Positions 28,354 through 38,274 of a stretch of 64,000 bases of DNA are shown here, piece by piece (position 1 is the stretch's first letter; every line of letters starts with the position of its first letter). The stretch lies in the NCBI RefSeq assembly GCF_030718085.1, contig NZ_JAVAJF010000001.1, positions 1,240,001 through 1,304,000 of the forward strand. The letters run 5' to 3'. The position numbers and the translations under genes are program-made. Source of the DNA: Marinobacter sp. MDS2 (GTDB taxonomy: Bacteria > Pseudomonadota > Gammaproteobacteria > Pseudomonadales > Oleiphilaceae). The notes below the pieces were generated by a model. The model worked only from the letters and a program-made list of their open reading frames with translations, had not been told where the DNA came from and did no database searches.

Positions 28354-30804
28354 ATGAATGACGAGAACCGCAAAGACTCCCTGGAAGAATTTGAAGACGA
28401 TGTAACCGAATACATCGGCAAAGACGAGAACAGCAAAAGCCTGATCCTGCCGCAGCAGGCCAGGCCGCGGCGTATGTATGTTTTGCCGGTGTCTAACCGG
28501 CCGTTCTTCCCCGCCCAGGTGCAACCGGTGGTGGTGAACCAGAACCCCTGGCAGGAGACCCTGAAGCGGGTGGGCGAGACCGAGCACAAGGTGCTGGGTA
28601 TCTGCTTTGTGGAAGACCCGGAATCTGAAACCGGCATTCCCGCCAGCGATGACCTGGAAACCATGGGTTGCGCGGTGAAGGTTCACCATGCCCAGAGCGA
28701 AGGAGGCAAGGTCCAGTTTATTGCCCAGGGCATGCAGCGCTTCAAAATCGTGCAGTGGCTGCGCCGCCGCCCGCCCTACCTGGTGGAAGTGGAATACCCG
28801 GAGGAGCCGGAAGAACCGGCGGATGAGCTCAAGGCCTACACCCTGGCCATTATCAGCGCAATAAAGGAGCTGCTACGCACCAACCCACTGTATGGCGAAG
28901 AGGTGAAGCAATACCTGTCCCGCTTTGGCCCGGAAGACAGCTCGCCGCTGGCAGACTTCGGCGCCTCTATGACCAGTGCCCCGGGCCGGGAGTTGCAGGA
29001 TGTGCTGGATACCGTGCCCCTGCTCCGGCGTATGGAGCGGGTGCTGTTGCTGATGCGCAAAGAGCAGGAAGTGGCGCGCCTGCAATCCGAGATCAATGAA
29101 GAAGTAAACGAGAAGGTGCAGAAGCACCAGCGGGAATTCTTCCTGCGCGAGCAGCTGAAAGTCATCCAGCGGGAGCTGGGCATTGCCAAGGACGACAAAA
29201 CCGCCGATGTGGAGCGCTTTGAAGAGCGCATGGCCAAACTGAACCCACCGGACGCGGTGCAGGACCGGTTCAAGGATGAAATCCAGAAACTACAGGTGCT
29301 GGAACAGGGCTCCCCGGAATACGGCGTTACCCGCAACTACCTGGACTGGATTACCCAAGTGCCCTGGGGTGTGCATTCCGAAGACCACTTCGACCTGGCC
29401 GAAGCTCGTCGCATTCTGGACCGGGACCACGACGGCCTGGACGATGTAAAAGACCGTATCATCGAGTTCCTGGCCGAAGGTACCTTCAAAGGCGAAGTGA
29501 GTGGTTCCATACTCTTACTAGTCGGCCCACCCGGGGTGGGCAAAACCTCCATCGGCCGTTCGGTGGCCGATGCCCTTGGCAGGGAGTTTTATCGGTTCAG
29601 TGTCGGCGGCATGCGCGATGAAGCCGAAATCAAAGGCCACCGCCGCACCTATATCGGCGCCATGCCCGGTAAATTCGTGCAGGCCCTGAAAGACAGCAAA
29701 GTGGCCAACCCGGTGATCATGCTGGATGAGATCGACAAGATCGGCAGCTCCTATCAGGGCGACCCGGCCTCGGCCCTTCTGGAAACCCTGGATCCGGAAC
29801 AGAACAAGGAATTCCTCGACCACTACCTGGACGTGCGCATGGACCTGTCCAAGGTGCTGTTCGTGTGCACCGCCAACCAGCTGGACACCATTCCCCGGCC
29901 ATTGCTCGACCGCATGGATGTGATTCGACTGTCTGGCTACATCGGCGAAGAAAAGCTCGCCATCGCCAAGCACTACCTGATCCCTCGCCTGCTCAAACGT
30001 GCCGGCTTACTGAAAAAACAGCTGAACATTTCAGACGCCGCCGTGCGCCAGGTGATTGAGGGCTATGCCCGGGAAGCCGGCGTGCGCAGTTTGGAAAAGC
30101 TGCTGCACAAAATCATTCGCAAAGGCATTGTGAAACTGCTGGAAAACCCGGATGAACCGGTCAGAGTTGGCGTAGCCGACCTGGTGAGTTATCTCGGACA
30201 GCCCGCCTTCCGTAAAGAGAAATCGCTCAAAGGCACCGGCGTAGTTACCGGCCTGGCATGGACCGCCATGGGCGGTGCCACACTGAGCATCGAAGCCTCC
30301 CGCGTTCACACCCATCACCGGGGCTTCAAACTGACCGGGCAACTGGGCGACGTGATGCGCGAGTCGGCGGAAATCGCCTACAGCTACGTGGCCTCCAACC
30401 TGAAGCGGTTCAAAGGCGACCCGAGCTTCTTCGAGAAGTCGTTCGTGCACCTACACGTGCCGGAAGGCGCAACACCGAAAGACGGCCCCAGTGCCGGCGT
30501 GACCATGGCCACGGCATTGCTCTCGATCGCCCGCAGGGAAGCTCCTCAGCAAAACATTGCCATGACTGGCGAGCTGACACTCACCGGGCAGGTGCTGCCT
30601 GTTGGCGGGATACGTGAAAAAGTGATTGCCGCCAGAAGGCAGAAAATCAGCAACCTGATTCTGCCGGAGGCCAACCGGGGCGACTACGAAGAGTTGCCGG
30701 ATTATCTCAAAGAAGGGCTAACCGTGAACTTTGCCAAAAACTACAACGACGTGTTTCAGGTGTGTTTTGGCAATAAGCCCAAGAGTGGGTCTAGCGTGCA
30801 CTAA
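28354..30804 (+). CDS. Lon-type ATP-dependent protease (AsrA-like paralogue)
   Basis: An 816-residue Lon: N-terminal substrate domain (residues about 45-245, NRPFFPAQVQPVVV), AAA+ module with Walker A GPPGVGKT and Walker B NPVIMLDEIDK, and the S16 protease domain with catalytic Ser713 (KDGPSAGV) and Lys756 (REKVIAARR). The acidic N-terminal tail and the NRPFFPAQ start resemble Pseudomonas AsrA (PA0779) more than the canonical Lon next to clpX, so this is likely a second, stress-related Lon. That assignment is inference. It follows the brnTA control region divergently. Confidence 0.9.
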   Translation: MNDENRKDSLEEFEDDVTEYIGKDENSKSLILPQQARPRRMYVLPVSNRPFFPAQVQPVVVNQNPWQETLKRVGETEHKVLGICFVEDPESETGIPASDDLETMGCAVKVHHAQSEGGKVQFIAQGMQRFKIVQWLRRRPPYLVEVEYPEEPEEPADELKAYTLAIISAIKELLRTNPLYGEEVKQYLSRFGPEDSSPLADFGASMTSAPGRELQDVLDTVPLLRRMERVLLLMRKEQEVARLQSEINEEVNEKVQKHQREFFLREQLKVIQRELGIAKDDKTADVERFEERMAKLNPPDAVQDRFKDEIQKLQVLEQGSPEYGVTRNYLDWITQVPWGVHSEDHFDLAEARRILDRDHDGLDDVKDRIIEFLAEGTFKGEVSGSILLLVGPPGVGKTSIGRSVADALGREFYRFSVGGMRDEAEIKGHRRTYIGAMPGKFVQALKDSKVANPVIMLDEIDKIGSSYQGDPASALLETLDPEQNKEFLDHYLDVRMDLSKVLFVCTANQLDTIPRPLLDRMDVIRLSGYIGEEKLAIAKHYLIPRLLKRAGLLKKQLNISDAAVRQVIEGYAREAGVRSLEKLLHKIIRKGIVKLLENPDEPVRVGVADLVSYLGQPAFRKEKSLKGTGVVTGLAWTAMGGATLSIEASRVHTHHRGFKLTGQLGDVMRESAEIAYSYVASNLKRFKGDPSFFEKSFVHLHVPEGATPKDGPSAGVTMATALLSIARREAPQQNIAMTGELTLTGQVLPVGGIREKVIAARRQKISNLILPEANRGDYEELPDYLKEGLTVNFAKNYNDVFQVCFGNKPKSGSSVH

Positions 30805-30825
30805 GCTACGTCAGTTCGGAGAATG

Positions 30826-30853
30826 GGGGTCTGTCCTCGTAGGGACAGACCCC
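30826..30853. repeat. GGGGTCTGTCC hairpin, possibly REP-like
   Basis: Eleven-base perfect arms GGGGTCTGTCC and GGACAGACCCC around a 6-nt loop, 22 nt past lon and 9 nt before the marR stop. Without a T-run it is a weak intrinsic terminator. The GGGTCTG...CAGACCC form recalls REP-type palindromes of gammaproteobacteria; only one copy is in the window. Confidence 0.5.
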
Positions 30854-30862
30854 TCGCAAACC

Positions 30863-31357
30863 TCAGGTTTTCTCCTTCCAGCCATCATCCTTCAACACCG
30901 AACCCACTGTCAGAACCGGAGAGGCATCAATGTCGTCAGCGTTCATCATGTGGGCCACACGCTGCAACGACGACAAAATCATTGTCTGCTCCCACTCTGC
31001 CAGATTCTGAAACTTCTCAATGAAATCTTCCTGCAAAGGATTCGGCGCACGGGCCAGAAGATCGGCTCCGTCTTCGGTCAAATGCGCATGCACCTTGCGT
31101 TTATCCTTGGTGCTGCGCACCCGATAAACCAGCTTACGGTGTTCAAGACGGTCGAGAATGGTCGTTACCGTTGCCTGGCTGAGACTGACATTCTCGGCAA
31201 TCGTACCAATCGTCACCTCACCCAAGTCACGAATGGTGCGCATAATCAGCAACTGAGGCCCCGTCAATCCGGCATGCTTGCTCAACCGTTTGGAATGCAA
31301 ATCCGTTGCCCGGATAACCCGCCGAAGCGCCACCAACACCTGCTCGTAACTATCCAA
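30863..31357 (-). CDS. MarR-family transcriptional regulator
   Basis: A 164-residue winged-helix regulator. The HTH is LGEVTIGTIAENVSLSQATV (residues about 45-65) with the wing RVRSTKDKRKVHAHLT. The frame stays open to 31423, but the preferred start is TTG at 31357: GGGAG lies 7 nt upstream, the resulting MDSYEQVLVALRRVIR start fits the family, and a 19-bp palindrome with a TATAAA sits inside the would-be N-terminal extension. It likely regulates itself. The target and ligand are unknown; neighbours are lon and a TPR protein. Confidence 0.85.
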   Translation of the reverse strand: MDSYEQVLVALRRVIRATDLHSKRLSKHAGLTGPQLLIMRTIRDLGEVTIGTIAENVSLSQATVTTILDRLEHRKLVYRVRSTKDKRKVHAHLTEDGADLLARAPNPLQEDFIEKFQNLAEWEQTMILSSLQRVAHMMNADDIDASPVLTVGSVLKDDGWKEKT

Positions 31358-31384
31358 AACCTGACTCCCGAACCATTTATTTAT

Positions 31385-31403
31385 ACCTCTAACTATTAGA
31401 GGT
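31385..31403. promoter_or_regulatory. Probable MarR autoregulatory operator
   Basis: ACCTCTAA-CTA-TTAGAGGT is a perfect palindrome. On the minus strand it is followed at once by TATAAA (31384-31379), a -10-like element, so bound repressor would block marR transcription. Confidence 0.65.
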
Positions 31404-31568
31404 CTTCGCCCTTCGTGATGCAAGTGCGAATATTACTTAGCTCACCGAAAACCCTGCCATACGGGTGTTGCCGGCAAACCCGCCCTGCGCTCGGCATTAT
31501 TTCTAATAGTCACTGTGCTAAGGTCATCCACTGATACTGTTCTCCTCACTGAAAAACGGACACCTTTA

Positions 31569-32480
31569 ATGATCAGGCACTACCTCGCTTTCATCCTCGC
31601 CCTTATTTTTGCCGGACACCTCCATGCACAAGGGCAGGAACTTGGCCCGGACAAAGAGCTGACAGCCGAAGACCTGGAAGAAAGCATCAAAACGCTGGAA
31701 AAGCCCATGTACACGCCCTTCGTGGAGCTCTACCTGCTCGACGAAACCAAGGCGCTTCGCCAAGACATGCAAAACACCCGCGCCGAGCTCATAGAAAAAG
31801 TCGTCGAAAAAGAATTGTCCGTGGCTGACAAATCCATGTCTTATGCCGCCGACACGGTCACCTACTTCTTCTACCTGATTGCCGGCGCCACCTCCATTCT
31901 GGTGGTTATCGGCTGGAACTCGATTCGGGACATGCGCCACCAACTCACAGGCCTTGCGGAAGAGCGGGTCAACGAATTGGTGGTGGAATACGAAAAGCGC
32001 CTGAAAGCGATCGAAGTACAGTTGCAGCAAAAGTCTGAAATCATTCACCAGAACCAGGCAGAAATCGAACTGACCAACGAAGTGCATGCGCTCTGGCTTA
32101 AAGCCAGTCAGGAAACCTCGCAACAGAACAAGATCAACACCTACGACCAGATTCTGGAATTACGGCCAGACGATGTTGAAGCACTGAGCTACAAAGCCGA
32201 TGCCGTGCTCGAAATACAAGAACCGCTCTGGGCCATCAGCCTGTGTAACCGTGCGCTCAAGCTGGCACCGGACAACGGCCATGCGCTTTACCAGCTGGCC
32301 TGTGCCTTTGCCGAGATCGGCCGCTGGGAAGATGCCGTTGCCAACCTGGCAAAAGCCATCGAGATCTCCGAAGCCTATCGAGACGATGCCTCGGTGGACC
32401 CCAGCTTCGAGCAATTGCACGACCACGAAAACTTCAAGAATCTGGTCTACATCGATGGCGACGACCCGGAAGACGCTTAA
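31569..32480 (+). CDS. Membrane-anchored TPR protein
   Basis: A 303-residue protein: signal peptide MIRHYLAFILALIFAGHLHA, a helical extracytoplasmic part, a transmembrane helix at about 94-114 (VTYFFYLIAGATSILVVIGW), a coiled coil (125-185, rich in Glu, Gln, Lys) and two or three TPRs (190-275, e.g. ALYQLACAFAEIGRWEDAV). I recognise no specific family beyond TPR. The ATG at 31569 is chosen for the signal peptide; the longer frame from 31515 adds an unlikely polar extension. It may be a scaffold at the inner membrane. Confidence 0.75.
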   Translation: MIRHYLAFILALIFAGHLHAQGQELGPDKELTAEDLEESIKTLEKPMYTPFVELYLLDETKALRQDMQNTRAELIEKVVEKELSVADKSMSYAADTVTYFFYLIAGATSILVVIGWNSIRDMRHQLTGLAEERVNELVVEYEKRLKAIEVQLQQKSEIIHQNQAEIELTNEVHALWLKASQETSQQNKINTYDQILELRPDDVEALSYKADAVLEIQEPLWAISLCNRALKLAPDNGHALYQLACAFAEIGRWEDAVANLAKAIEISEAYRDDASVDPSFEQLHDHENFKNLVYIDGDDPEDA

Positions 32481-32592
32481 ATTGGTATATGTATCGCGGC
32501 CATACACGCATTTGCTTGACAAGGCCTAGGCTGTGGTGTTTCTTAACTCATTGTGAACATAAGAATAACCCTGACACACAGGAAAAAACACG

Positions 32593-33705
32593 ATGAACAT
32601 TTCCGCAAAGAAACTCGCCACCGCTATAAGCGCGTCCGTCGCCCTGATGGCCGCTGGCCAGGCTACTGCTGATATCAAAATCGGCATCGCCGGGCCCATG
32701 ACCGGCCCGGTTGCCCAGTACGGTGACATGCAGTTCTCCGGTGCCCGCATGGCTATCGAGCGCATCAACGCCGAGGGTGGCGTGATGGGCGAAGATCTGG
32801 TTGCCGTTGAAGTTGATGACGTTTGCGACCCTAAGCAAGCCGTTACGGTTGCTAACCGCCTGGTGAACGAAGGCGTTCAGTACGTTATTGGCCACCTCTG
32901 CTCCAGCTCGACCCAGCCCGCCTCCGACATTTATGAAGACGAAGGCATTCTGATGATCACCCCGGCTTCCACCAGCCCGGAAATCACCGAACGCGGCTAT
33001 GAACTGGTGTTCCGTACGATTGGTCTGGACAGCATGCAGGGACCGGTCGCGGGCAATTACATCGCCAGTCAGAAGCCGGAGCGAGTTGCGGTCGTTCACG
33101 ATAAACAGCAGTACGGTGAAGGCATTGCCACTGCGGTTCGTGACACCCTGAAAAACGCCGGCATCGAAGTTGCGATGTTCGAGGGCATCACCGCCGGCGA
33201 CAAGGACTTCTCCTCTCTGGTCACCAAAATCAAACAAGCCGACGTGGACTTCGTCTACTACGGCGGTTACCACCCTGAACTGGGGCTGATCCTGCGTCAG
33301 GCTCGCCAGACGGATGTCACAGCCAAATTCATGGGCCCTGAAGGGGTAGGCAACAAAGACATCAACACCATCGCCGGTGAAGCCGCCGAAGGTTTGCTGG
33401 TCACCCTGCCGCCAAGCTTTGATGAAAAAGCCGAGAACCAGGAGCTGGTCAAAGCGTTCAAGGACAAAGGCGAAGACCCGTCCGGCCCGTTCGTTCTACC
33501 TTCCTACACTGCCGTTCAGCTAGTGGCTGAGGGCATCAAGCAAGCCGATTCCAAAGATCCGTTTGATGTGGCCGCCGCGTTGCGCGCCAACAGCTTTGAA
33601 ACTCCGATCGGAACCGTTCAATACGACAAAGCCGGGGACCTGAAGTCCTTCGAATTTGTGGTGTACGAATGGCACTCTGACGGTAGCAAGACTCCGGCAC
33701 AGTAA
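32593..33705 (+). CDS. livK: Branched-chain amino acid ABC transporter substrate-binding protein
   Basis: A 370-residue type I periplasmic binding protein. The signal peptide ends at GQATA (about residue 26) and the mature protein begins DIKIGIAGPMTGPVAQYG. Ligand-site blocks GHLCSSSTQPAS and TPASTSPEIT match LivJ/LivK. A consensus TTGACA -35 is at 32516-32521, though its -10 is unclear. It begins the livKHMGF operon; the ligand is leucine/isoleucine/valine by family. Confidence 0.94.
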   Translation: MNISAKKLATAISASVALMAAGQATADIKIGIAGPMTGPVAQYGDMQFSGARMAIERINAEGGVMGEDLVAVEVDDVCDPKQAVTVANRLVNEGVQYVIGHLCSSSTQPASDIYEDEGILMITPASTSPEITERGYELVFRTIGLDSMQGPVAGNYIASQKPERVAVVHDKQQYGEGIATAVRDTLKNAGIEVAMFEGITAGDKDFSSLVTKIKQADVDFVYYGGYHPELGLILRQARQTDVTAKFMGPEGVGNKDINTIAGEAAEGLLVTLPPSFDEKAENQELVKAFKDKGEDPSGPFVLPSYTAVQLVAEGIKQADSKDPFDVAAALRANSFETPIGTVQYDKAGDLKSFEFVVYEWHSDGSKTPAQ

Positions 33706-33734
33706 GCCAAATCCTCTACCGAGGTATGAACAAG

Positions 33735-33772
33735 AGCACCTTCCAGCCGCGATCCGGGGGAAGGTGCTTTTC
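33735..33772 (+). terminator. Stem-loop with short T-run between livK and livH
   Basis: AGCACCTTCC (33735-33744) pairs with GGAAGGTGCT (33759-33768), followed by TTT. Probably a leaky terminator that keeps livK mRNA more abundant than the permease part. Confidence 0.65.
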
Positions 33773-33801
33773 TGGCCGTATGCATTCGGAGCTCCCCCAG
33801 C

Positions 33802-34725
33802 ATGCAAGACCTCCTATATTTTTCCCAACAGCTCGTTAACGGGCTCACGATCGGGAGCACTTACGCCCTGATCGCCATCGGCTATACGATGGTTTACGGC
33901 ATTATCGGCATGATCAACTTCGCCCACGGCGAAATCTACATGATCGGCGCTTACACCGCGCTTATTGCCATCACCGGCCTTGCCACCCTCGGCGTCGCCT
34001 GGTTACCTGTCATTTTACTGGTTGCGCTGATCTGCGCGGTGATCGTATCCAGCTCCATGGGCTGGGCGGTTGAACGAGTCGCTTACCGCCCCGTGCGCGG
34101 TCGCCACCGACTGATACCGCTCATCTCCGCAATCGGTATGTCGATCTTCCTGCAAAACTACGTTCATCTGGCCCAGGGTTCGCGCAACATCGGCTTTCCG
34201 GCGCTGATCGACGGCAGTTTTCGCTTTGGCGCTCCCGAAAGCTTCCAGCTTTCACTCTCCTACATGCAAATCACCATTTTTATCACCACGCTGATCTGCA
34301 TGACCCTGCTCTCTTTGTTCATTTCACGCTCACGCATCGGGCGAGCTTGCCGGGCCGTTTCCCAGGATCTGGGCATGGCTAATCTGCTGGGTATCGATAC
34401 CAACCGAATCATTTCCGCGACCTTTGTCATCGGTGCCTCGCTGGCGGCTGTTGCCGGTTTGTTACTGGGCATGTACTACGGCTCGGTTGACCCGTTGTTT
34501 GGCTTTATCGCGGGCCTGAAAGCATTTACCGCAGCGGTACTGGGCGGCATTGGCAGCATTCCCGGCGCCATGTTGGGTGGTCTGATACTTGGTGTCTCGG
34601 AAAGCATGACCTCGGGTTATCTGAGCGGCGAATACAAAGACGTTGTTTCGTTCAGCTTGCTGATACTGATCCTGCTGTTCAAACCCACCGGCCTGCTTGG
34701 CAAACCGGAGGTTGAGAAGATCTGA
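33802..34725 (+). CDS. livH: Branched-chain amino acid ABC transporter permease LivH
   Basis: A 307-residue inner-membrane protein with about eight hydrophobic segments. Family blocks: [33 protein letters not shown], and [19 protein letters not shown] near the ATPase contact. It overlaps livM by one base (TGATG). Confidence 0.95.
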   Translation: MQDLLYFSQQLVNGLTIGSTYALIAIGYTMVYGIIGMINFAHGEIYMIGAYTALIAITGLATLGVAWLPVILLVALICAVIVSSSMGWAVERVAYRPVRGRHRLIPLISAIGMSIFLQNYVHLAQGSRNIGFPALIDGSFRFGAPESFQLSLSYMQITIFITTLICMTLLSLFISRSRIGRACRAVSQDLGMANLLGIDTNRIISATFVIGASLAAVAGLLLGMYYGSVDPLFGFIAGLKAFTAAVLGGIGSIPGAMLGGLILGVSESMTSGYLSGEYKDVVSFSLLILILLFKPTGLLGKPEVEKI

Positions 34726-35996
34726 TGGCAACCCACAACTTGAAGCATGCGCTGTTCTGCGCGATCGTCACCGTCGTTATCGCCTACCCGATTCTCGGTT
34801 TGAATCTGGTGGCTCAAGGCACCGAAATCGGTCTGGAAGGCGCAACGCCAACCACCATTATCTCGATCTTTCTGGCCGCCGGTATCGTGTTCTTCTTCCA
34901 GCTGTTCCGTGACAACATCATGGGTAACCTGGGCAAACTGCCCAAGCTGAACCCTTTGAGCGGTCGCGAGCCCATGCCCGATGCCAAGCGCGCAAAAATG
35001 GAGGCCTGGGTGCTCACGGCCATTATCGTGCTGGCGTTATTCTGGCCGTTCGTGGTGTCACGCGGTGCGGTCGATCTGGCCACATTGGTGCTTATCTACA
35101 TCATGCTGGCTTTGGGCCTGAACGTGGTGGTTGGCCTCGCCGGCCTGCTCGATCTCGGCTACGTCGCCTTCTATGCCGTCGGCGCCTACACCTTTGCCCT
35201 GCTGTACCAGTACTTTGGCTTTACCTTCTGGATGGCCTTGCCGGTTGGCGCCTTGCTGGCCGCAACCTTTGGCATGGTGCTCGGATTTCCGGTGTTACGA
35301 CTGCGAGGCGATTATCTGGCCATTGTGACGCTGGGTTTTGGCGAGATTATCCGCATCCTTTTGAACAACTGGACAGCGGTTACCGGCGGCCCTAACGGCA
35401 TTGGCGGCATTCCCGACCCAACCTTGTTCGGTATGGAGTTCGGGCGCAGAGTCAAAGAAGAAGGCAACACCTCCTTCCACGAAACCTTTGGCATCGCCTA
35501 CAGCGGTGAGCACAAGGTCATTTTCCTGTACCTGATCGCCCTGGTGCTCGCGGTTATTACCGCTCTGGTCATCCGCCGCCTGATGCGCATGCCGGTTGGC
35601 CGGGCCTGGGAAGCCCTTCGGGAAGATGAGATTGCTGCTCGCTCCCTTGGTTTGAGCCGCACCGCCGTAAAGCTTTCTGCGTTCACCATCGGCGCCTTCT
35701 TCGCCGGATTCGCCGGTACCGTGTTCGCTTCCAAGCAAGGCTTCATCAGCCCTGAATCCTTTGTCTTCCTGGAATCCGCGATCATTCTGGCGATTGTGGT
35801 ACTGGGCGGCATGGGCTCTCAGATTGGCGTAATTCTCGCGGCTGTTGCCGTCACCATCCTGCCGGAGCTCGCACGTGAGTTCTCAGACTTCCGAATGCTC
35901 GTCTTCGGGGCCGCCATGGTTCTGATGATGGTATGGCGGCCTCAAGGTCTGATGCCTATGCGTCGAATTCCCATTGCACTGCAACGGCAGGAGTGA
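34725..35996 (+). CDS. livM: Branched-chain amino acid ABC transporter permease LivM
   Basis: A 423-residue permease, second half of the membrane channel. An N-terminal region of about 110 residues with two hydrophobic segments precedes the core ([32 protein letters not shown]). The loop [18 protein letters not shown] is the ATPase-contact motif. It overlaps livH and is followed by livG after 5 nt. Confidence 0.95.
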   Translation: MATHNLKHALFCAIVTVVIAYPILGLNLVAQGTEIGLEGATPTTIISIFLAAGIVFFFQLFRDNIMGNLGKLPKLNPLSGREPMPDAKRAKMEAWVLTAIIVLALFWPFVVSRGAVDLATLVLIYIMLALGLNVVVGLAGLLDLGYVAFYAVGAYTFALLYQYFGFTFWMALPVGALLAATFGMVLGFPVLRLRGDYLAIVTLGFGEIIRILLNNWTAVTGGPNGIGGIPDPTLFGMEFGRRVKEEGNTSFHETFGIAYSGEHKVIFLYLIALVLAVITALVIRRLMRMPVGRAWEALREDEIAARSLGLSRTAVKLSAFTIGAFFAGFAGTVFASKQGFISPESFVFLESAIILAIVVLGGMGSQIGVILAAVAVTILPELAREFSDFRMLVFGAAMVLMMVWRPQGLMPMRRIPIALQRQE

Positions 35997-36001
35997 CAGG
36001 T

Positions 36002-36757
36002 ATGCTAGAAGTACAAGATCTGTCCATGCGCTTCGGCGGCCTGCTGGCCGTGGATGGCGTGAATCTGGACGTTCAGAACCATGAAATCGTCTCGGTGATC
36101 GGCCCCAACGGTGCCGGCAAAACCACCGTGTTCAACTGCGTTAGCGGATTCTACAAACCCACTGGCGGAAAAATTCTGTTTCAAGGTAAAGAGGTGCAAG
36201 GCAAGCCGGACTACAAGATCTCGCGGCTCGGCATGGTGCGCACCTTCCAGCACGTTCGGTTGTTTAATCAAATGTCGGTGGTCGAGAACCTGCTGGTTGC
36301 TCAACACCGTCATCTCAACACCAACTTGCTTTCCGGGCTGATAAAAACGCCGGACTATCGATCCCGGGAAAAGCGTTCGCTGGACAAAGCGGCTTATTGG
36401 CTCGAACGGGTGGGCCTGCTGGAACTCGCCAACCGTGAAGCCGGCAACCTCGCCTATGGCCAGCAACGCCGTTTGGAGATCGCGCGCTGCATGGTCACCG
36501 AACCCAAGCTGCTGATGCTTGACGAGCCCGCAGCCGGCCTCAACCCGGCTGAAACCAAGGATCTCAATCAGCTGATCATGAGCCTGAAAGAGGATTACAA
36601 CGTTTCAGTGCTGCTCATCGAGCACGACATGAGCCTCGTGATGGACATTTCCGACCGGATTACCGTCATCAACCAGGGGCGCCCCCTGGCCAGCGGTACC
36701 CCCGACGAAGTTCGCCAGAACGACGACGTGATCAAAGCTTATCTGGGCGAGGCCTGA
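36002..36757 (+). CDS. livG: Branched-chain amino acid ABC transporter ATPase LivG
   Basis: 251 residues: Walker A GPNGAGKT, signature LAYGQQRRLEIAR, Walker B LLMLDEPAAGLNP, H-loop IEHDM. The long insert between Walker A and the signature is typical of LivG. The ATG at 36002 follows CAGGAG; the longer open frame overlaps the end of livM and is rejected. Confidence 0.95.
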   Translation: MLEVQDLSMRFGGLLAVDGVNLDVQNHEIVSVIGPNGAGKTTVFNCVSGFYKPTGGKILFQGKEVQGKPDYKISRLGMVRTFQHVRLFNQMSVVENLLVAQHRHLNTNLLSGLIKTPDYRSREKRSLDKAAYWLERVGLLELANREAGNLAYGQQRRLEIARCMVTEPKLLMLDEPAAGLNPAETKDLNQLIMSLKEDYNVSVLLIEHDMSLVMDISDRITVINQGRPLASGTPDEVRQNDDVIKAYLGEA

Positions 36758-36766
36758 GGAATAACC

Positions 36767-37468
36767 ATGCTAGTACTGGAAAACGTTCATACGCATTACG
36801 GCAAAATCGAGGCTTTGCACGGTGTCTCGGTTGAAGTGAACAAGGGGGAGATTGTTTCGTTGATTGGCGCCAACGGTGCCGGTAAAACCACTCTGCTGAT
36901 GACGGTCTGCGGAAACCCGCAAGCCAGTTCCGGGCGCATTATTTTGGAAGGCAAAGACATCACCCACGACGCCACCTCCACCATTATGCGCTCCGGCATT
37001 GCCATCGTGCCCGAAGGCCGGCGCGTGTTTTCCGGCCTGACGGTCGAAGAAAACCTGCATATGGGCGGGTTCTTCAACACCAAGGCCGAGATTCGCAAAA
37101 GCCAGGATCACGTTTACGAGCTGTTCCCCCGGCTCAAGGAGCGGGAAAACCAACGAGCCGGCACCATGTCAGGCGGTGAGCAGCAAATGCTTGCCATTGG
37201 TCGGGCCCTGATGAGTAAGCCCAAGATGATCATTCTGGACGAGCCGTCGCTGGGCTTGGCGCCGATCATCATTCAGCAGATCTTCGAGATCATCGGCCAT
37301 TTGCGAGACGAGGGCATCACCGTGTTTCTTGTTGAGCAGAACGCGCATCAAGCGCTGAACCTGGCCGACCGGGGCTATGTCCTCGAAACCGGAAAAATCC
37401 GGCTACACGATACCGGCAAGAACTTGCTGAGCAACCCGGAAGTTCGGGAGGCGTATCTGGGGGGCTGA
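36767..37468 (+). CDS. livF: Branched-chain amino acid ABC transporter ATPase LivF
   Basis: 233 residues: Walker A GANGAGKTT, signature MSGGEQQMLAIGRAL, Walker B MIILDEPSLGLAP, H-loop VEQNAH. Last gene of the operon, 9 nt after livG and followed by a strong terminator. Confidence 0.95.
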   Translation: MLVLENVHTHYGKIEALHGVSVEVNKGEIVSLIGANGAGKTTLLMTVCGNPQASSGRIILEGKDITHDATSTIMRSGIAIVPEGRRVFSGLTVEENLHMGGFFNTKAEIRKSQDHVYELFPRLKERENQRAGTMSGGEQQMLAIGRALMSKPKMIILDEPSLGLAPIIIQQIFEIIGHLRDEGITVFLVEQNAHQALNLADRGYVLETGKIRLHDTGKNLLSNPEVREAYLGG

Positions 37469-37480
37469 CCAGCCCCATCA

Positions 37481-37522
37481 AAAAAGCCGGAGCAGGGTTA
37501 AACCCCTCTCCGGCTTTTTTTT
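37481..37522. terminator. Bidirectional intrinsic terminator, livF and lipoprotein
   Basis: AAAAAGCCGGAG and CTCCGGCTTTTTTTT arms with T-tracts readable on both strands, between convergent livF and the gene at 37537. Confidence 0.93.
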
Positions 37523-37536
37523 GCCAATCACGAAGC

Positions 37537-37977
37537 TTATTTGATGCTTCGGATGGTGCCTTTGTAACCTTCAACTTTTACGTCGATGGTGCCAAAGAAG
37601 CCGTAGCCTTCCTGCTTGATGGTGTAGCGAGGTGCTACGATCACATCAGCGCCGGACTCGGTAATGGCGTTGTAAGCTGCTGCAGACTTCACTTTTTCAG
37701 TCAAAGAAGCGCCGCCCAGTGAAAGCAGAGAACCGCCACCGTTAGCACCGTAAGCAACACCGTCAGCGTATTCGTGCTCGGCACCCAGAGTCAGCAGACC
37801 AAACAGCTGAGTAACAGAGGATTCGCCAGTGATCTTTTCGCCAACTTCGATGTCAGCTTTTACGTCAGTGGCAACAACACCGGTCAGGGGCAGAGAAGGA
37901 GCACTGGTGTTCAGTGAGCTACAACCAGTCAACGCGCCGGCCATTACAAGGCTTGAGGCAATAAGCAATTTTTTCAC
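37537..37977 (-). CDS. Small lipoprotein of unknown function
   Basis: A 146-residue lipoprotein with a signal KKLLIASSLVMAGALTGC; mature protein about 130 residues, rich in Gly, Val and beta-prone stretches (LLSLGGASLTEKVKSAAAY, GADVIVAPRY, YGFFGTIDVKVEGYKG). No domain recognised. The GTG at 37977 is preferred because GGAG lies 8 nt upstream; the ATG at 37983 is only 2 nt from that site. It has its own promoter region shared with the divergent DUF3015 gene. Confidence 0.7.
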   Translation of the reverse strand: MKKLLIASSLVMAGALTGCSSLNTSAPSLPLTGVVATDVKADIEVGEKITGESSVTQLFGLLTLGAEHEYADGVAYGANGGGSLLSLGGASLTEKVKSAAAYNAITESGADVIVAPRYTIKQEGYGFFGTIDVKVEGYKGTIRSIK

Positions 37978-38274
37978 AATCATGTCTCCATGTGTCTTTA
38001 TAGGTCGCCATCTTGGCGGGCGGAACTATACGGAACCCGGCCTTCTATGACAAGAAAACATAACTCCGAACTTTATAATCAAATTAGTAATAAGAACCTG
38101 TTCATAAAATTGGGCTAAGTACCTCGTATAGTTTGCGTTTTTGCAAATTTGTCTATACTTACCTGAGCGGTTTGCAAGCTGGGCTTTCACCCTCGGGCCG
38201 TTCTCATCTAATAAATGATCAGCCTTACGTTTAGGCGTTTTGTGACGAGAGAAAAACCACACAAGGAGTGGATA

